Counted from the first letter of the stretch, positions 33,626 through 42,254 are shown. The stretch is DNA of 54,689 nt from CAYREV01 sp964423345 (GCA_964423345.1 CAYREV010000019.1:1-54689); one strand, 5' to 3'. The notes: generated by a model not told the origin, from the letters alone. Program-made: numbers and translations.

Positions 33626-33960
33626 GCACTAAACTGTTTTTCGGCACAGTCGGGGCAATCCAGCCAGTTTTCAGCCGGAATGTGGGGCAATGCCGAGGGA
33701 CTTTTCCCCCGTTCAAAAACGGGCCGGTACAATACCTCCCCCTCCTTATGGGCCTCCCCGCAGCCATGGCACTCCACTTCATCCTCCACTTCCTTGGGAG
33801 TGTAGCCGGTGATGACCCATCCCTGGTGACCCGTATGGGCTGCCAGGCTTTCCAGGGCCGCCCGAACCGTCTGGGATTTATTGCCTCCGTAATACCCTTC
33901 GGCAAGTTCCTGAAGCAGGGTAACCGTATCGTCGTCAAGTGTGAAATTAAGCCGTTTCAT
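33622..33960 (-). CDS. Ribbon-helix-helix regulator with zinc ribbon
   Basis: 112 aa. N-terminal ribbon-helix-helix DNA-binding domain (MKRLNFTLDDDTVTLLQELAEGYYGGNKSQTVRAALESL pattern, residues 1-41; beta strand then two helices, as in CopG/Arc). The C-terminal half carries CHGCG (Cys64, Cys67) and CPDC (Cys102, Cys105), a four-cysteine zinc ribbon that could sense metal or redox state. Its start overlaps the end of the MerC-like gene by 14 bases, so the two form one operon, probably autoregulated at the palindrome at 34378. Binding specificity is unknown. Confidence 0.8.
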   Translation of the reverse strand: MKRLNFTLDDDTVTLLQELAEGYYGGNKSQTVRAALESLAAHTGHQGWVITGYTPKEVEDEVECHGCGEAHKEGEVLYRPVFERGKSPSALPHIPAENWLDCPDCAEKQFSA

Positions 33961-34354
33961 GATGTTTTAAACAAAGTTTCATCTTGTGTTCCTTGTAATT
34001 CAGCCAGTGTCCCCGAACCAGCAGCGCACTGCCCGCCAGCGTAAGCACCGCCTCTCCCCAGTCGCCTACCAGGACATCATGCAGCATCCATGCCGCCCCT
34101 ACTACAAACAGGCCGGCCAGCAGGTAGAGCCCGATGGGGCCGTCCCACCTTTTTCCCCTGAGGGCAAAGACAACCGTAGGCACTATCAGTAGGAACAACA
34201 CCGGGTGCGTCCAGTCATGTATCGATTCAGCCACCGGCCAGAACGGCAACAGTGTTATGGCGACCGGGAAAAAGAGGCAATGGACGGCACAAAGTCCCGA
34301 AATACTTATTCCCAACCGATCCCAAAATTCTGTCTGTGTTTCGATTAACTTCAA
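33947..34354 (-). CDS. MerC-domain membrane protein
   Basis: 135-aa inner-membrane protein with about four hydrophobic helices. The first contains the motif SGLCAVHCLFFPVA, with the cysteine pair and histidine characteristic of MerC (metal transport) proteins. MerC relatives move Hg(II) or other soft metals; many genomic copies lie outside mer operons, and no merA or merR is present here (the flavoprotein at 2.2 kb is far away and lacks the Hg-specific domain). Cotranscribed with an RHH-zinc-ribbon regulator. A metal role is inferred from the domain and the partner. Confidence 0.85.
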   Translation of the reverse strand: MKLIETQTEFWDRLGISISGLCAVHCLFFPVAITLLPFWPVAESIHDWTHPVLFLLIVPTVVFALRGKRWDGPIGLYLLAGLFVVGAAWMLHDVLVGDWGEAVLTLAGSALLVRGHWLNYKEHKMKLCLKHHETA

Positions 34355-34377
34355 TGTAAACCCTAATGCGTATTTTC

Positions 34378-34399
34378 AGTGTGTACTAAAATACACACT
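34378..34399. promoter_or_regulatory. Operator palindrome of the merC-like operon
   Basis: AGTGTGTA-CTAAAA-TACACACT is a perfect 8-6-8 inverted repeat whose inner edge lies 24 bases upstream of the MerC-like start. The size suits a dimeric RHH repressor such as the one encoded two genes on. Direct binding is inferred. Confidence 0.65.
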
Positions 34400-34448
34400 A
34401 TTAGCATGCAGTTCAACACCTCGTGAAAAATTATCAGGGAAAATAAAA

Positions 34449-34470
34449 AAGCCCCGGCTGACCGGGGCTT
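34449..34470 (-). terminator. Rho-independent terminator of aconitase
   Basis: AAGCCCCGG (34449-34457) and CCGGGGCTT (34462-34470) form a perfect stem with a four-base loop; on the minus strand a run of six T follows. Ends the aconitase transcript. Confidence 0.92.
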
Positions 34471-34475
34471 CCCTA

Positions 34476-36440
34476 TCAGGCGGTTTGTTTCCTGGCCTTG
34501 AAGCGGTTGATGACTCCTCCATAGAGGATGGCCTCTTTCTGGCGTTCACTGAAGGAGTGCTTCAGGGTATAATCCCGGCCTTTGGTCTCGTTGGTAAGTA
34601 CCACTTCATTGCCGTTTTCAATGGCAGATCGGATATCGTTGACGGAAAGGAGGTCCCCCTGGTCGATATCGTCGTAATCCTCCTCATTTTTAAATTCGAG
34701 GGGTGGAATGCCAAAATTCACCAGGTTTTGCCATCCGATCCGTGCATAGCTTTTGGCGATGACCGCTTTCTGGCCCAGGTAGCGAGGGGCTATGGCCGCA
34801 TGCTCGCGGCTGGAACCCTGGGCATAGTTTTCGCCGGCTACGACAATATGTCCGCCATGCTCCTCTTTGGCTTCCATCGCGCGGTCGTGAAAATTCTTGT
34901 CAACCACATCCAGGGTGAATTTACTGATCTCCGGTATGTTGCTCCGGAAAGGCAGCACCTCTGCCCCGGCACGAAGAATCTCGTCAGTTGAGATATCGTC
35001 GCCCATCTTCAGCAGCACCGGAACCTCGAAATCCTGCAGCTCGTCAAAGTCGGGCATGGTAGAGATATTCGGCCCCTTCTTGATCTCCCCGCGCTCTTCT
35101 TTGGGTACCGGCGGAGTGAGCATCTCGGTGTTGACAATCAGTTTCTGCGGCTCCCGGTAGGTGGGATATTTCATGTTATAAAGTTCCTCCATATCCCTCG
35201 GATCCGTAATTTTCCCGGTAAGCGCCGAAGCGGTGGCCGTCTCGGGGCTGACCAGGAATACCGAATCTTCCGGGGTACCGGAACGGTCGGGGAAGTTGCG
35301 CGGTACGGTTCTCAGGCTGTTCTGCCCGGAAGCGGGTGCCTGCCCCATGCCGATGCAGCCGTTGCATCCGGCCTGGTGGATGCGTGCCCCCGACTGCACC
35401 AGGTTATACATCACATCGTTTTTCACCATATTCTCGATAATCTGCCGGGAGGTGGGGTTGATATCATAGGAAACGTCGTCATGGACACGCTTGCCCTTCA
35501 CCATTTCGGAACAGATCCAGAAATCCCGGTATCCCGGGTTGGCCGATGAGCCTACATAAGCCTGGTATATGGGTTCCCCCTCCACTTCACTTATGGGCAC
35601 CACGTTTCCGGGGCTGCTCGGCAGCGCTATCAGGGGTTCCACATCATCAAGCACCAGCTCCTCGTATTTGTCGTACTCGGCTCCTTCGTCGGCTACCAGC
35701 TCTACAAATTCGTCGGCCCTCTGCTGGGATTCCATGAAACGCCGCACTTCGCCGTCGGCCGGAAAGACGGTGGTGGTGGCCCCCATCTCCGTACCCATAT
35801 TGGCCAGAACATGACGGTCCATGGTCGAGAGGTTTTTCAAGCCCTCGCCGAAATACTCAATTACGTAACCGGTTGCGCCGTCCACATCATACCTTCGCAG
35901 CATTTCAAGCACTACATCCTTGGCGCTCACCCAGTCGGGCAGGTTTCCTTTCAATTCCACGCCCAGCACCTTGGGCATCTTCATATACATGGGCTCGCCG
36001 GCAATGGCAAAGGCCACGTCAAGTCCCCCGGCGCCTATGGCCAGCATCCCCATACAGCCCGAAGCGGGGGTATGGCTGTCGGAGCCGGCAAGGGTTTTGC
36101 CGGGGATGGCAAATCGTTCTGTCTCAATGGGATGGCTCACTCCATTTCCCGGACGGCTGAACCACATTCCAAACCGTTCGGCGGCTGATTTCAGAAATAC
36201 ATGGTCGTCCGGGTTCTTAAAGTCGGTCTGCAGAAGGTTGTGGTCTACATACTGGCAGGATATTTCGGTCTGGGCCTCCTCAAGCTCCATCGCCTCCAGC
36301 TCCAGCATCACCATGGTCCCCGTAGCATCCTGCGTCAATGTCTGATCGATTTTCAAGCCGATCTCCTTCCCGGGCTCCATTTCACCATCCACCAAATGAC
36401 TTTTAATAAGTTTTTGAGTAACGTTTAATGGTTTGCTCAT
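34476..36440 (-). CDS. Aconitate hydratase, short (Aquifex-type) form
   Basis: 654-aa [4Fe-4S] enzyme interconverting citrate and isocitrate. N-terminal catalytic domains with DSHTPASGCMG and the cluster motif AGCNGCIGMG, and a C-terminal swivel domain with MGDDISTDEI and YAQGSSREHAA. It is far shorter than AcnA/AcnB (about 850-900 aa) and belongs to the compact type seen in Aquifex, Chlorobi and relatives. Functions in the TCA cycle with the succinate-CoA ligase at the left edge. Preceded by a tandem 21-bp repeat in its leader and followed by a strong terminator. Confidence 0.92.
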   Translation of the reverse strand: MSKPLNVTQKLIKSHLVDGEMEPGKEIGLKIDQTLTQDATGTMVMLELEAMELEEAQTEISCQYVDHNLLQTDFKNPDDHVFLKSAAERFGMWFSRPGNGVSHPIETERFAIPGKTLAGSDSHTPASGCMGMLAIGAGGLDVAFAIAGEPMYMKMPKVLGVELKGNLPDWVSAKDVVLEMLRRYDVDGATGYVIEYFGEGLKNLSTMDRHVLANMGTEMGATTTVFPADGEVRRFMESQQRADEFVELVADEGAEYDKYEELVLDDVEPLIALPSSPGNVVPISEVEGEPIYQAYVGSSANPGYRDFWICSEMVKGKRVHDDVSYDINPTSRQIIENMVKNDVMYNLVQSGARIHQAGCNGCIGMGQAPASGQNSLRTVPRNFPDRSGTPEDSVFLVSPETATASALTGKITDPRDMEELYNMKYPTYREPQKLIVNTEMLTPPVPKEERGEIKKGPNISTMPDFDELQDFEVPVLLKMGDDISTDEILRAGAEVLPFRSNIPEISKFTLDVVDKNFHDRAMEAKEEHGGHIVVAGENYAQGSSREHAAIAPRYLGQKAVIAKSYARIGWQNLVNFGIPPLEFKNEEDYDDIDQGDLLSVNDIRSAIENGNEVVLTNETKGRDYTLKHSFSERQKEAILYGGVINRFKARKQTA

Positions 36441-36456
36441 AACCTCTTTTTATTTA

Positions 36457-36498
36457 TTAATATGCTCTGTGTTCTTGTTAATATGCTCTGTGTTCTTG
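36457..36498. repeat. Perfect tandem 21-bp duplication in the aconitase upstream region
   Basis: Two exact copies of a 21-base unit beginning TTAATATGCTC and ending TGTTCTTG (36457-36477, 36478-36498), 16 bases before the start codon. Two helical turns per unit would place paired protein sites on one face. Could also be a duplicated promoter -10 region (TATTAA on the minus strand). Confidence 0.6.
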
Positions 36499-36676
36499 CT
36501 ATTAATAATCTCATCTCAAATCAAATCGTTTCATGCATCCCCTCCCACCCTATTTTTTCAGCAAAAACGATGAAACGGGCCACTTCAACCTGTTGTTAAC
36601 AAATTAACTTAAGTTTTTCGCTATTTTTTGGTTAATTGTAAGTTCAATAGCCTAAAACAGTGTTAAAACTACGATT

Positions 36677-36970
36677 ATGAATACCGGTGAGGTTGTAGAA
36701 GCATTATCTGAAAACTGGGATATGAGTAAGGCGGAAACCCGCAGGCTGCTGGATTTGGCCCTGGAGATATACAAGGAAAATCTGGCCAAGGGTAACAGTT
36801 TTACCATACCTGACCTGGGCACATTCGGCACCCATACCCGTGAAAAACGGAAATCATACAACCCGCACTACGAACAATATGTGATGCTGCCGCCCAAACG
36901 TGTCGTTGATTTTACGCCCAGCAAGGGTTTAAAAGAGGATGTAAAACATTTGGAGATTAGCGATGAGTGA
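36677..36970 (+). CDS. HU-family nucleoid protein
   Basis: 97 aa, HU/IHF fold: dimerising helices (VVEALSENWDMSKAETRRLLDLALEIYKENLAKGNSF) and the DNA-bending arm region DLGTFGTHTREKRKSYNPHYEQ. The usual GFG..R.A.R.GRNP arm motif is replaced by GTFGTHTREKRKSYNP, a variant of the type found as HU paralogs in Bacteroidota relatives. It overlaps the next HU-domain gene by eight bases (ATG 36963), so the two are translationally coupled and may form heterodimers. Confidence 0.9.
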   Translation: MNTGEVVEALSENWDMSKAETRRLLDLALEIYKENLAKGNSFTIPDLGTFGTHTREKRKSYNPHYEQYVMLPPKRVVDFTPSKGLKEDVKHLEISDE

Positions 36971-38471
36971 TAAAGTAACATTCCGCGAGCTGGTTGAAGC
37001 CATCTCCGAGCAATCGGAGAATTCCAAGAGCTTTACCCACGATTTCCTGAAAGACCTTGTCTCGGTGGTTCAGGAAGGGCTGGAAACCCACGGAAAGGTA
37101 AACATTGCCGGTTTCGGCAAGTTCGAACTCAAAAAAATGAGTGAACGGGAGGGGTATAATCCCCAGACGGGCGAAAAGATCACCATACCGGAGCATAACA
37201 AGGTTGTTTTCAAGCCCTACAAGGACCTGCGGGAAGTGGTAAACGCACCTTACGAGCACCTTGAGGCGGAAAAAATAGAACCGGAAGAGGAAAAAACTGC
37301 CGACGAAGCCACCGCCGAAGCGGAAACGACGGCGGAGGAAACGATCCCCCCCTCGCCCCTGCCAACCGAGGCGGAGGCGCAGGAGTCGGAAGCCGAAGAG
37401 GAACCGGCAGATAAGGCCCCCTGGGAAGAAGAGATGGAATCGGAACCGGAGATTGTCGACGAAGAGGACCCCTTCGGCCTCGACGCCAAATACCAGGTTG
37501 AAAAAGAGTTTCAACAGGAACAGGAGGAACCGGCCGGGGAAGACAGCGATGTAGTGGAGTTCACTCCGGAAAGCGACGCCGAAGAGGGGCAACCGGAGGA
37601 AGAGGAGCTGCCTGCTGAAAAGGAACAACCTGCCGAAGAGGAACAGATGGAGAAGGCCGGCGCTATAGCCGGCCACGAAGTGGTGGAAGAAGAGGATTTC
37701 ACCGGCCGTTCGCCCGAGAGCGACACCGAAGAGGAAACCGCGGAAACGGCCATCCCGCTGGAAGCTGCCGACCCCCCGAAAAGAACGCATCGAAGAAACA
37801 GGCGGGATGCGCAGAGAGGCCATAGCTTCTGGATCATTGCCGCCGGCTTTATCCTCATCCTGATGGTAGTGGGCGCTTGGTATTACCTGGCCTACGAACA
37901 AACTTCAAAGAACGAAAGAGTAGCGGATACTCAGCAGGAACAGCCGGTCACACCATCCCCCGCCGGGGAACAGGAGCCGAGCGATGAAACAGCCGGAGAA
38001 GCCTCCTCCGCTCAACAGGATCAAAACCGGGCTGAAGCCGGCAACGGCTCCACCGGGCAGGCACAACAGCAAACGGCTGCCGGCGGTGAAGAGGATAAAA
38101 CGGTAAAAACGATCACCATCTCAAAGGGTCAAACTCTTTGGGGGCTGGCCGACGAAAATTACCGGAACGCCCGCTTGTGGCCCTGGATTTACGACACCAA
38201 CCAGCCGGAAATAGAAAACCCCAACCTTATATTTGTCGGGCAACAGCTGGACATTCCGCTTATGCGGGGAGATGACAACAGTCTGAGTACCAACGATTCA
38301 CTGCAGGTCGCCATCGGCTATGTGGAAACGTACCGATGGTACAAGGAAAACGGGCTGGATAACGCTAAATTTTATCTTTACACCGCTAAGAAGTATCATA
38401 ACAACGTATTGCAATACATTGACGTAAAAATCGATGAAGCCGACCTGGCTTTTGCCAACAGGCATAAATAA
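36963..38471 (+). CDS. HU-domain protein with acidic linker, membrane anchor and LysM domain
   Basis: 502 aa with a rare domain order. Residues 1-90: HU/IHF-like domain (GFGKFELKKMSEREGYNPQTG). 101-270: extremely acidic, Glu/Ala/Pro-rich low-complexity linker. 273-285: positive stop KRTHRRNRRDAQR. 289-310: transmembrane helix (FWIIAAGFILILMVVGAWYY). 315-378: Gln/Gly/Ser-rich linker. 381-433: LysM-like fold (ISKGQTLWGLADENY..NPNLIFVGQQLDIP). 440-502: helical tail. By the positive-inside rule the HU part is cytoplasmic and LysM periplasmic, so it could tether nucleoid to peptidoglycan. Overlaps the upstream HU gene. Confidence 0.9.
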   Translation: MSDKVTFRELVEAISEQSENSKSFTHDFLKDLVSVVQEGLETHGKVNIAGFGKFELKKMSEREGYNPQTGEKITIPEHNKVVFKPYKDLREVVNAPYEHLEAEKIEPEEEKTADEATAEAETTAEETIPPSPLPTEAEAQESEAEEEPADKAPWEEEMESEPEIVDEEDPFGLDAKYQVEKEFQQEQEEPAGEDSDVVEFTPESDAEEGQPEEEELPAEKEQPAEEEQMEKAGAIAGHEVVEEEDFTGRSPESDTEEETAETAIPLEAADPPKRTHRRNRRDAQRGHSFWIIAAGFILILMVVGAWYYLAYEQTSKNERVADTQQEQPVTPSPAGEQEPSDETAGEASSAQQDQNRAEAGNGSTGQAQQQTAAGGEEDKTVKTITISKGQTLWGLADENYRNARLWPWIYDTNQPEIENPNLIFVGQQLDIPLMRGDDNSLSTNDSLQVAIGYVETYRWYKENGLDNAKFYLYTAKKYHNNVLQYIDVKIDEADLAFANRHK

Positions 38472-38548
38472 GTTTGCAATATCACCTTTCATTCAACAGA
38501 TTTACGATTCAATAACCTAACAGTCACAAATTTTAGCAGGGGAAATAT

Positions 38549-38869
38549 ATGATTCGCCATGTTGTAATGTGGAAACTCAAGGATGAGGCCGAAGGAGCTT
38601 CAAAGAAGAAGAATGCCGAAAAGATGAAGCTTATACTGGAAGGCCTTAAGACAAATATAGAGGAAATTAAAAGTGTCGAAGTCGGTATCAACATCACCGA
38701 GGAAGATGAAGAGGCCGGCTCTGCATTCGACGTGGTGCTCATCTCTGATTTTGAGACTGAGCTGGACTATACCATGTATACCCGCAACGCCCATCACAAA
38801 AAAGCCATCGACTTTATCAATTCGGTTATTGAGGAGCGCCATTTCGTGGATTACAAGGTCGACACCTAG
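38549..38869 (+). CDS. Dabb-family (stress-responsive alpha/beta barrel) protein
   Basis: 106 aa; a single ferredoxin-like Dabb domain: starts MIRHVVMWKLKDEAEG, has two strands and helices with LEGLKTNIEEIKSVEVGIN and the C-terminal AHHKKAIDFINSVIEERHFVDYK. These dimeric small proteins have diverse or unknown roles, some in stress or polyketide cyclisation. No catalytic residue can be assigned. Stands alone between the HU operon and a converging operon (17 bases to its end). Confidence 0.85.
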   Translation: MIRHVVMWKLKDEAEGASKKKNAEKMKLILEGLKTNIEEIKSVEVGINITEEDEEAGSAFDVVLISDFETELDYTMYTRNAHHKKAIDFINSVIEERHFVDYKVDT

Positions 38870-38886
38870 AAGGGAATGCCTGTGGC

Positions 38887-39684
38887 CTATTCGGCGGACT
38901 TTCGGGCAGCCAGCTCCACCAGCTGCCTGAATATTGCCCGCTGACGCCGTTTCTGGGGCATGTATTCGGGGTGCCATTGCACGCCTATCATAAAGGAGTG
39001 GCCGTTTTGTTCAATGGCCTGTGCAATTCCCGTCTCCTCCCTGGCTACGATCTCGAGCGACTCCCCCACCCTGTCGACCGCCTGGTGATGCAGGGCGTTC
39101 ACCCATACGGTGGCCGATTCCAGGATCGCCCTGAGCCGGCTGCCCTCTTTAAGGTTCACCCTCTTTTTAGGCCAGATGGTGTTGATACGGGGTATTTCGG
39201 TGTAGAAAGTGGCAATTTCCTGGTGCAGGTTCCCGCCGAAATATATATTTATCATCTGCGCACCCCTGCAGATACCCAGCACGGGGATCTGCTGTTCAAC
39301 CGCCTTATGCAGTATTTTAAATTCAATACGATCCCTTTCACGGTCCAACCGGGGCGATTTGGTCGAAAATAACTTCCTCAGCAGGAATAGCAGAGGGAAA
39401 AACAGCAAGGACAATATTCGCAGAAACCACTGTCGCAGGCCCGATGGCTTGGGCCCCCCGCCAACAGCAAAATCGGGCAGCGGCTCTCCGTAATGCTCCG
39501 GATTGATGTCGGCCCCGCCCCCCAGTATAAGTCCATCGATCTTCGGTTCATCCGGCGTGCGCCCGGGCGAGATCCTAACCGCCTTTCCGCCCTGCATCCA
39601 TACCGCCAGCCGGGTAAACCACCAGGCCGCCTCGCCCCCGCGGTCGGGCCCTGTTACGCCAATAATGGGTTTTCTGTTACTCAT
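38887..39684 (-). CDS. Class I glutamine amidotransferase / gamma-glutamyl hydrolase-like protein
   Basis: 265 aa, peptidase C26 (PuuD-like) family. Nucleophile Cys139 in ICRGAQMIN, and His238/Glu240 in GVQWHPE complete the triad; substrate cap GGGADINPEHYGE is typical. Unusually, residues 82-107 (beginning GLRQWFLRILSLLFFPLLFL) form a hydrophobic stretch inserted before the catalytic segment, possibly a membrane-associating helix. Hydrolyses gamma-glutamyl or isopeptide amide bonds, or moves ammonia. Overlaps the upstream amidoligase gene by eight bases. The amidoligase plus amidohydrolase pairing suggests a build-and-release cycle on an amide-linked product. Confidence 0.85.
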   Translation of the reverse strand: MSNRKPIIGVTGPDRGGEAAWWFTRLAVWMQGGKAVRISPGRTPDEPKIDGLILGGGADINPEHYGEPLPDFAVGGGPKPSGLRQWFLRILSLLFFPLLFLLRKLFSTKSPRLDRERDRIEFKILHKAVEQQIPVLGICRGAQMINIYFGGNLHQEIATFYTEIPRINTIWPKKRVNLKEGSRLRAILESATVWVNALHHQAVDRVGESLEIVAREETGIAQAIEQNGHSFMIGVQWHPEYMPQKRRQRAIFRQLVELAARKSAE

Positions 39685-40675
39685 CCAGCTCCATCAAGAT
39701 TTTTACCGTTTCGGCCCACTCTTTTTTAAAGGACATGAGGGTACTACCCTGCTTAAGGAGATATAACCGGCTCAGTTTTGATATCATTTCCGGGTCGGAT
39801 GCCAGCTCTTCGACCGCACACCAGCGGTTCCACTCATCACTGAACTGCCAGTGGGGGTCGTCAATCCTGCTGTTGGGCAGGCGGTAGTGAAAGGTGGGCC
39901 GGGGATTGTTTTTCTCCTTGCCCATCGCACTTTCCACGCCTTCGCGGTCCATGGTGGCAAACAGCGGCAGCATGTCAAGGGGGCGGTTGCGGGTGGCGTT
40001 ATGCATCAGATAGTCGTCCACAAGCTGGCCGCGTCCCGGTTCATAGCCCGGATTTAATATTTTCCGCGTATAGGCTGCGGGAAAGGGATCCACAAAGGGG
40101 GATATCCGCCGGGAGATATCCACTTTTAGCCGCTCCAGAAGCCAGGGATAGATCAGCATGAAAGCCCGAAGGTACCGAAGAAGGGTCTCCACCGTGAGCG
40201 CCGGCGTCTCAATATTGATATGCATGCCAAAAGCATGAACCCAGGAAGCCTTGGTCCCTTCCGCCTTATGGTCTTGCAGTTTCGCCCGCAACTGCTCCAG
40301 CTCCCCGATGCGGTTGACCGGCACGGGAGGCATCACCACTTCCAGGGGGACCACCTTCCGGGCCAGGCGGTCAATGACATCCTCAAACGACTCACGCAGT
40401 TTCAACTCCTCGAAATCCAGTCCCAGCCGTTCATAGAGCCCCTGATCGGCCACTTTCTGAAGGATACGGGCATCCAGCTCGACCCGAAAGGTACCGGTAT
40501 CGGTACCGGTGACCCGGTACTCGTAACGGTTCACCTCCTGAACCTCTCCCCCGTAAAGGTCCCGGATAAGTTCCGCCACCTTGATAAGCTCGGGGCCCGC
40601 AAACTCCAGCTCATAACCGACTTTGCGCAGCTCCCCATCGCTGTTGGTTTCTATGGGCGGTCGTTTTATTGACAT
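39677..40675 (-). CDS. Amidoligase (COOH-NH2 ligase) family protein
   Basis: 332 aa, glutamine-synthetase-fold amidoligase (putative amidoligase_2-like). Conserved features: N-terminal VGYELEFAGP glutamate-rich strand, TGTFRVELDARIL, AFGMHINIE (HxN) and the C-terminal region with FATMDREGVESAMG and TFHYRLPNSRIDDP (strand with conserved Arg). Such enzymes use ATP to form amide bonds between carboxyl and amino groups of small molecules or peptides. Starts the operon (253 bases to the divergent amidohydrolase) and overlaps the C26 peptidase gene by eight bases, as in other amidoligase-amidotransferase operons. Substrates unknown. Confidence 0.85.
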   Translation of the reverse strand: MSIKRPPIETNSDGELRKVGYELEFAGPELIKVAELIRDLYGGEVQEVNRYEYRVTGTDTGTFRVELDARILQKVADQGLYERLGLDFEELKLRESFEDVIDRLARKVVPLEVVMPPVPVNRIGELEQLRAKLQDHKAEGTKASWVHAFGMHINIETPALTVETLLRYLRAFMLIYPWLLERLKVDISRRISPFVDPFPAAYTRKILNPGYEPGRGQLVDDYLMHNATRNRPLDMLPLFATMDREGVESAMGKEKNNPRPTFHYRLPNSRIDDPHWQFSDEWNRWCAVEELASDPEMISKLSRLYLLKQGSTLMSFKKEWAETVKILMELDE

Positions 40676-40722
40676 TGGCAGTTCATATTAATCCATTAAT
40701 GGTTCCCATGAGCTCAGCAGCC

Positions 40723-40797
40723 TACCGGCCGGCACGCATCGGCCATGATTCAATTTCCTGCAGATACATGCACGAAACAGAATTTCATCGGCCGGTA
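40723..40797. repeat. Long-range inverted repeat in the divergent intergenic region
   Basis: TACCGGCCG (40723-40731) and CGGCCGGTA (40789-40797) are perfect complements separated by 57 bases, in the region between the amidoligase and amidohydrolase genes. Could bring two protein sites together or form a leader stem. Confidence 0.4.
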
Positions 40798-40928
40798 TTC
40801 CGCCATCGGGCTACCTTTAATGTAAAAGCTTGAAAAGCAGTTCATTAACGCTTGTCCTGTTGCCCACATCTTGTCATAATCACAAAAATCCGGTACCATA
40901 CCACGAATTCCAAACAAAATCTTGAAGT

Positions 40929-42221
40929 ATGAAACGTCTATTGTGCCTTTTGGCTTTTTCCCTACTGCTGCTTCCCACCGGGCTTTCGGCCCAGGAGCAG
41001 GCCCAGGTATTCACCGGGGCCAAAATCATTCCCATCAGCGGCGATGCCATAGATAACGGGGTATTGGTCGTTGAAAACGGCAAAATCCTCACCCTCGGAG
41101 CCCGGGAAGAGATAGAGATCCCTTCCGGAGCCCAAACCCACGACGTAAGTGGCAAGGTGATCATGCCCGGGCTGGTCGACTCCCACTCCCATATCGGTGA
41201 AGGGGACGGTGGCGACCGCTCCTCCGCCCTGCATCCCGACGTGCGCATCCTCGATGCCATAGACCCCGGGAGCGACACCTTTAAAAAAGCCCTGGCCGGC
41301 GGTATCACCAGCGTCAACGTGATGCCGGGATCGGGGCACCTGATGAGCGGCAGGACGGTCTACCTGAAGCTGCGCAAAGCCAACACCATTGAAGATATGC
41401 TGTTTGTTGACGATCCGCGGAAACAGGTGGCCGGGGGGCTCAAAATGGCGAACGGTACCAATCCGATTGGAGGGGCCCCCTTCCCCGGCACACGGGCGAA
41501 ATCGGCCGCCATGGTCAGGAAGCTGTTTATCAAGGCACAGGAATACCGCCAAAAAATTGAACAGGCCGACGGGGACACCGAGAAGATGCCCTCCCGGGAT
41601 CTTGGCATGGAGACCCTCATAGAGGTGCTGGAAGGAGAACGCATCGTACATAATCATACGCACCGCCATGACGACATCCTCACCGCCATACGCCTCTCCA
41701 AAGAGTTCGGCTACCGCCTCGTGCTCCATCATGTCAGCGAGGCCTGGAAAGTGGCCGATGAGATAGCGGAAGCCGGGATTCCCAGCTCCATCATCGTACT
41801 CGACTCGCCGGGAGGCAAGCTGGAGGCGGTGGATATCAAATACAAAAACGGCCGTGAACTGGAGGAGGCCGGAGTTACCGTGGGCTACCATACCGACGCT
41901 TCCATCACCGACACCCGTCTTTTCCTGCGTTCGGCAGCCTTTGGCGTACGTGCCGGGATGAGCCGCGATGCCGCCCTCGAAGCCGTCACCATCGCCAATG
42001 CCAAAATGATGGATATAGAAGAGCGCACCGGTACCCTGGAGAAAGGCAAGGATGCCGACTTTATAATTCTGTCGGGCGATCCCCTCAGTGTGTACACGCA
42101 CGTGGAACAAACCTGGGTGGAGGGCCACAAGCGCTTCGACCGATCCAACGAAGAGGACCGCAAGTATGCCACCGGCGGCTATGAAGTCTTCCGCGGTGAA
42201 GTTCACTCCCACGACCATTAA
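40929..42221 (+). CDS. Secreted amidohydrolase (metal site intact), first of a tandem pair
   Basis: 430 aa with signal peptide (MKRLLCLLAFSLLLLPTGLSAQ). Imidazolonepropionase-like amidohydrolase: HxH at His86/His88 (DSHSH), HNHTHRHDD near 240, LHHVSEA near 262, GYHTDAS near 318 (His/Asp), and the C-terminal composite sheet with LEKGKDADFIILSGDPL. All expected metal ligands are present. Periplasmic; likely hydrolyses peptide-derived or cyclic amides. The next gene, nine bases plus a short leader downstream, is a paralog lacking these ligands. Confidence 0.88.
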   Translation: MKRLLCLLAFSLLLLPTGLSAQEQAQVFTGAKIIPISGDAIDNGVLVVENGKILTLGAREEIEIPSGAQTHDVSGKVIMPGLVDSHSHIGEGDGGDRSSALHPDVRILDAIDPGSDTFKKALAGGITSVNVMPGSGHLMSGRTVYLKLRKANTIEDMLFVDDPRKQVAGGLKMANGTNPIGGAPFPGTRAKSAAMVRKLFIKAQEYRQKIEQADGDTEKMPSRDLGMETLIEVLEGERIVHNHTHRHDDILTAIRLSKEFGYRLVLHHVSEAWKVADEIAEAGIPSSIIVLDSPGGKLEAVDIKYKNGRELEEAGVTVGYHTDASITDTRLFLRSAAFGVRAGMSRDAALEAVTIANAKMMDIEERTGTLEKGKDADFIILSGDPLSVYTHVEQTWVEGHKRFDRSNEEDRKYATGGYEVFRGEVHSHDH

Positions 42222-42254
42222 GATTATTCCATGAATTTTAAACGACCAAATGCC

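Noticed and set aside
37660..37690. GGCCACGAAGTGGTGG resembling palindromic copy B
   Set aside because: Lies in frame inside the HU-LysM coding sequence and lacks the outer arms; coincidence.
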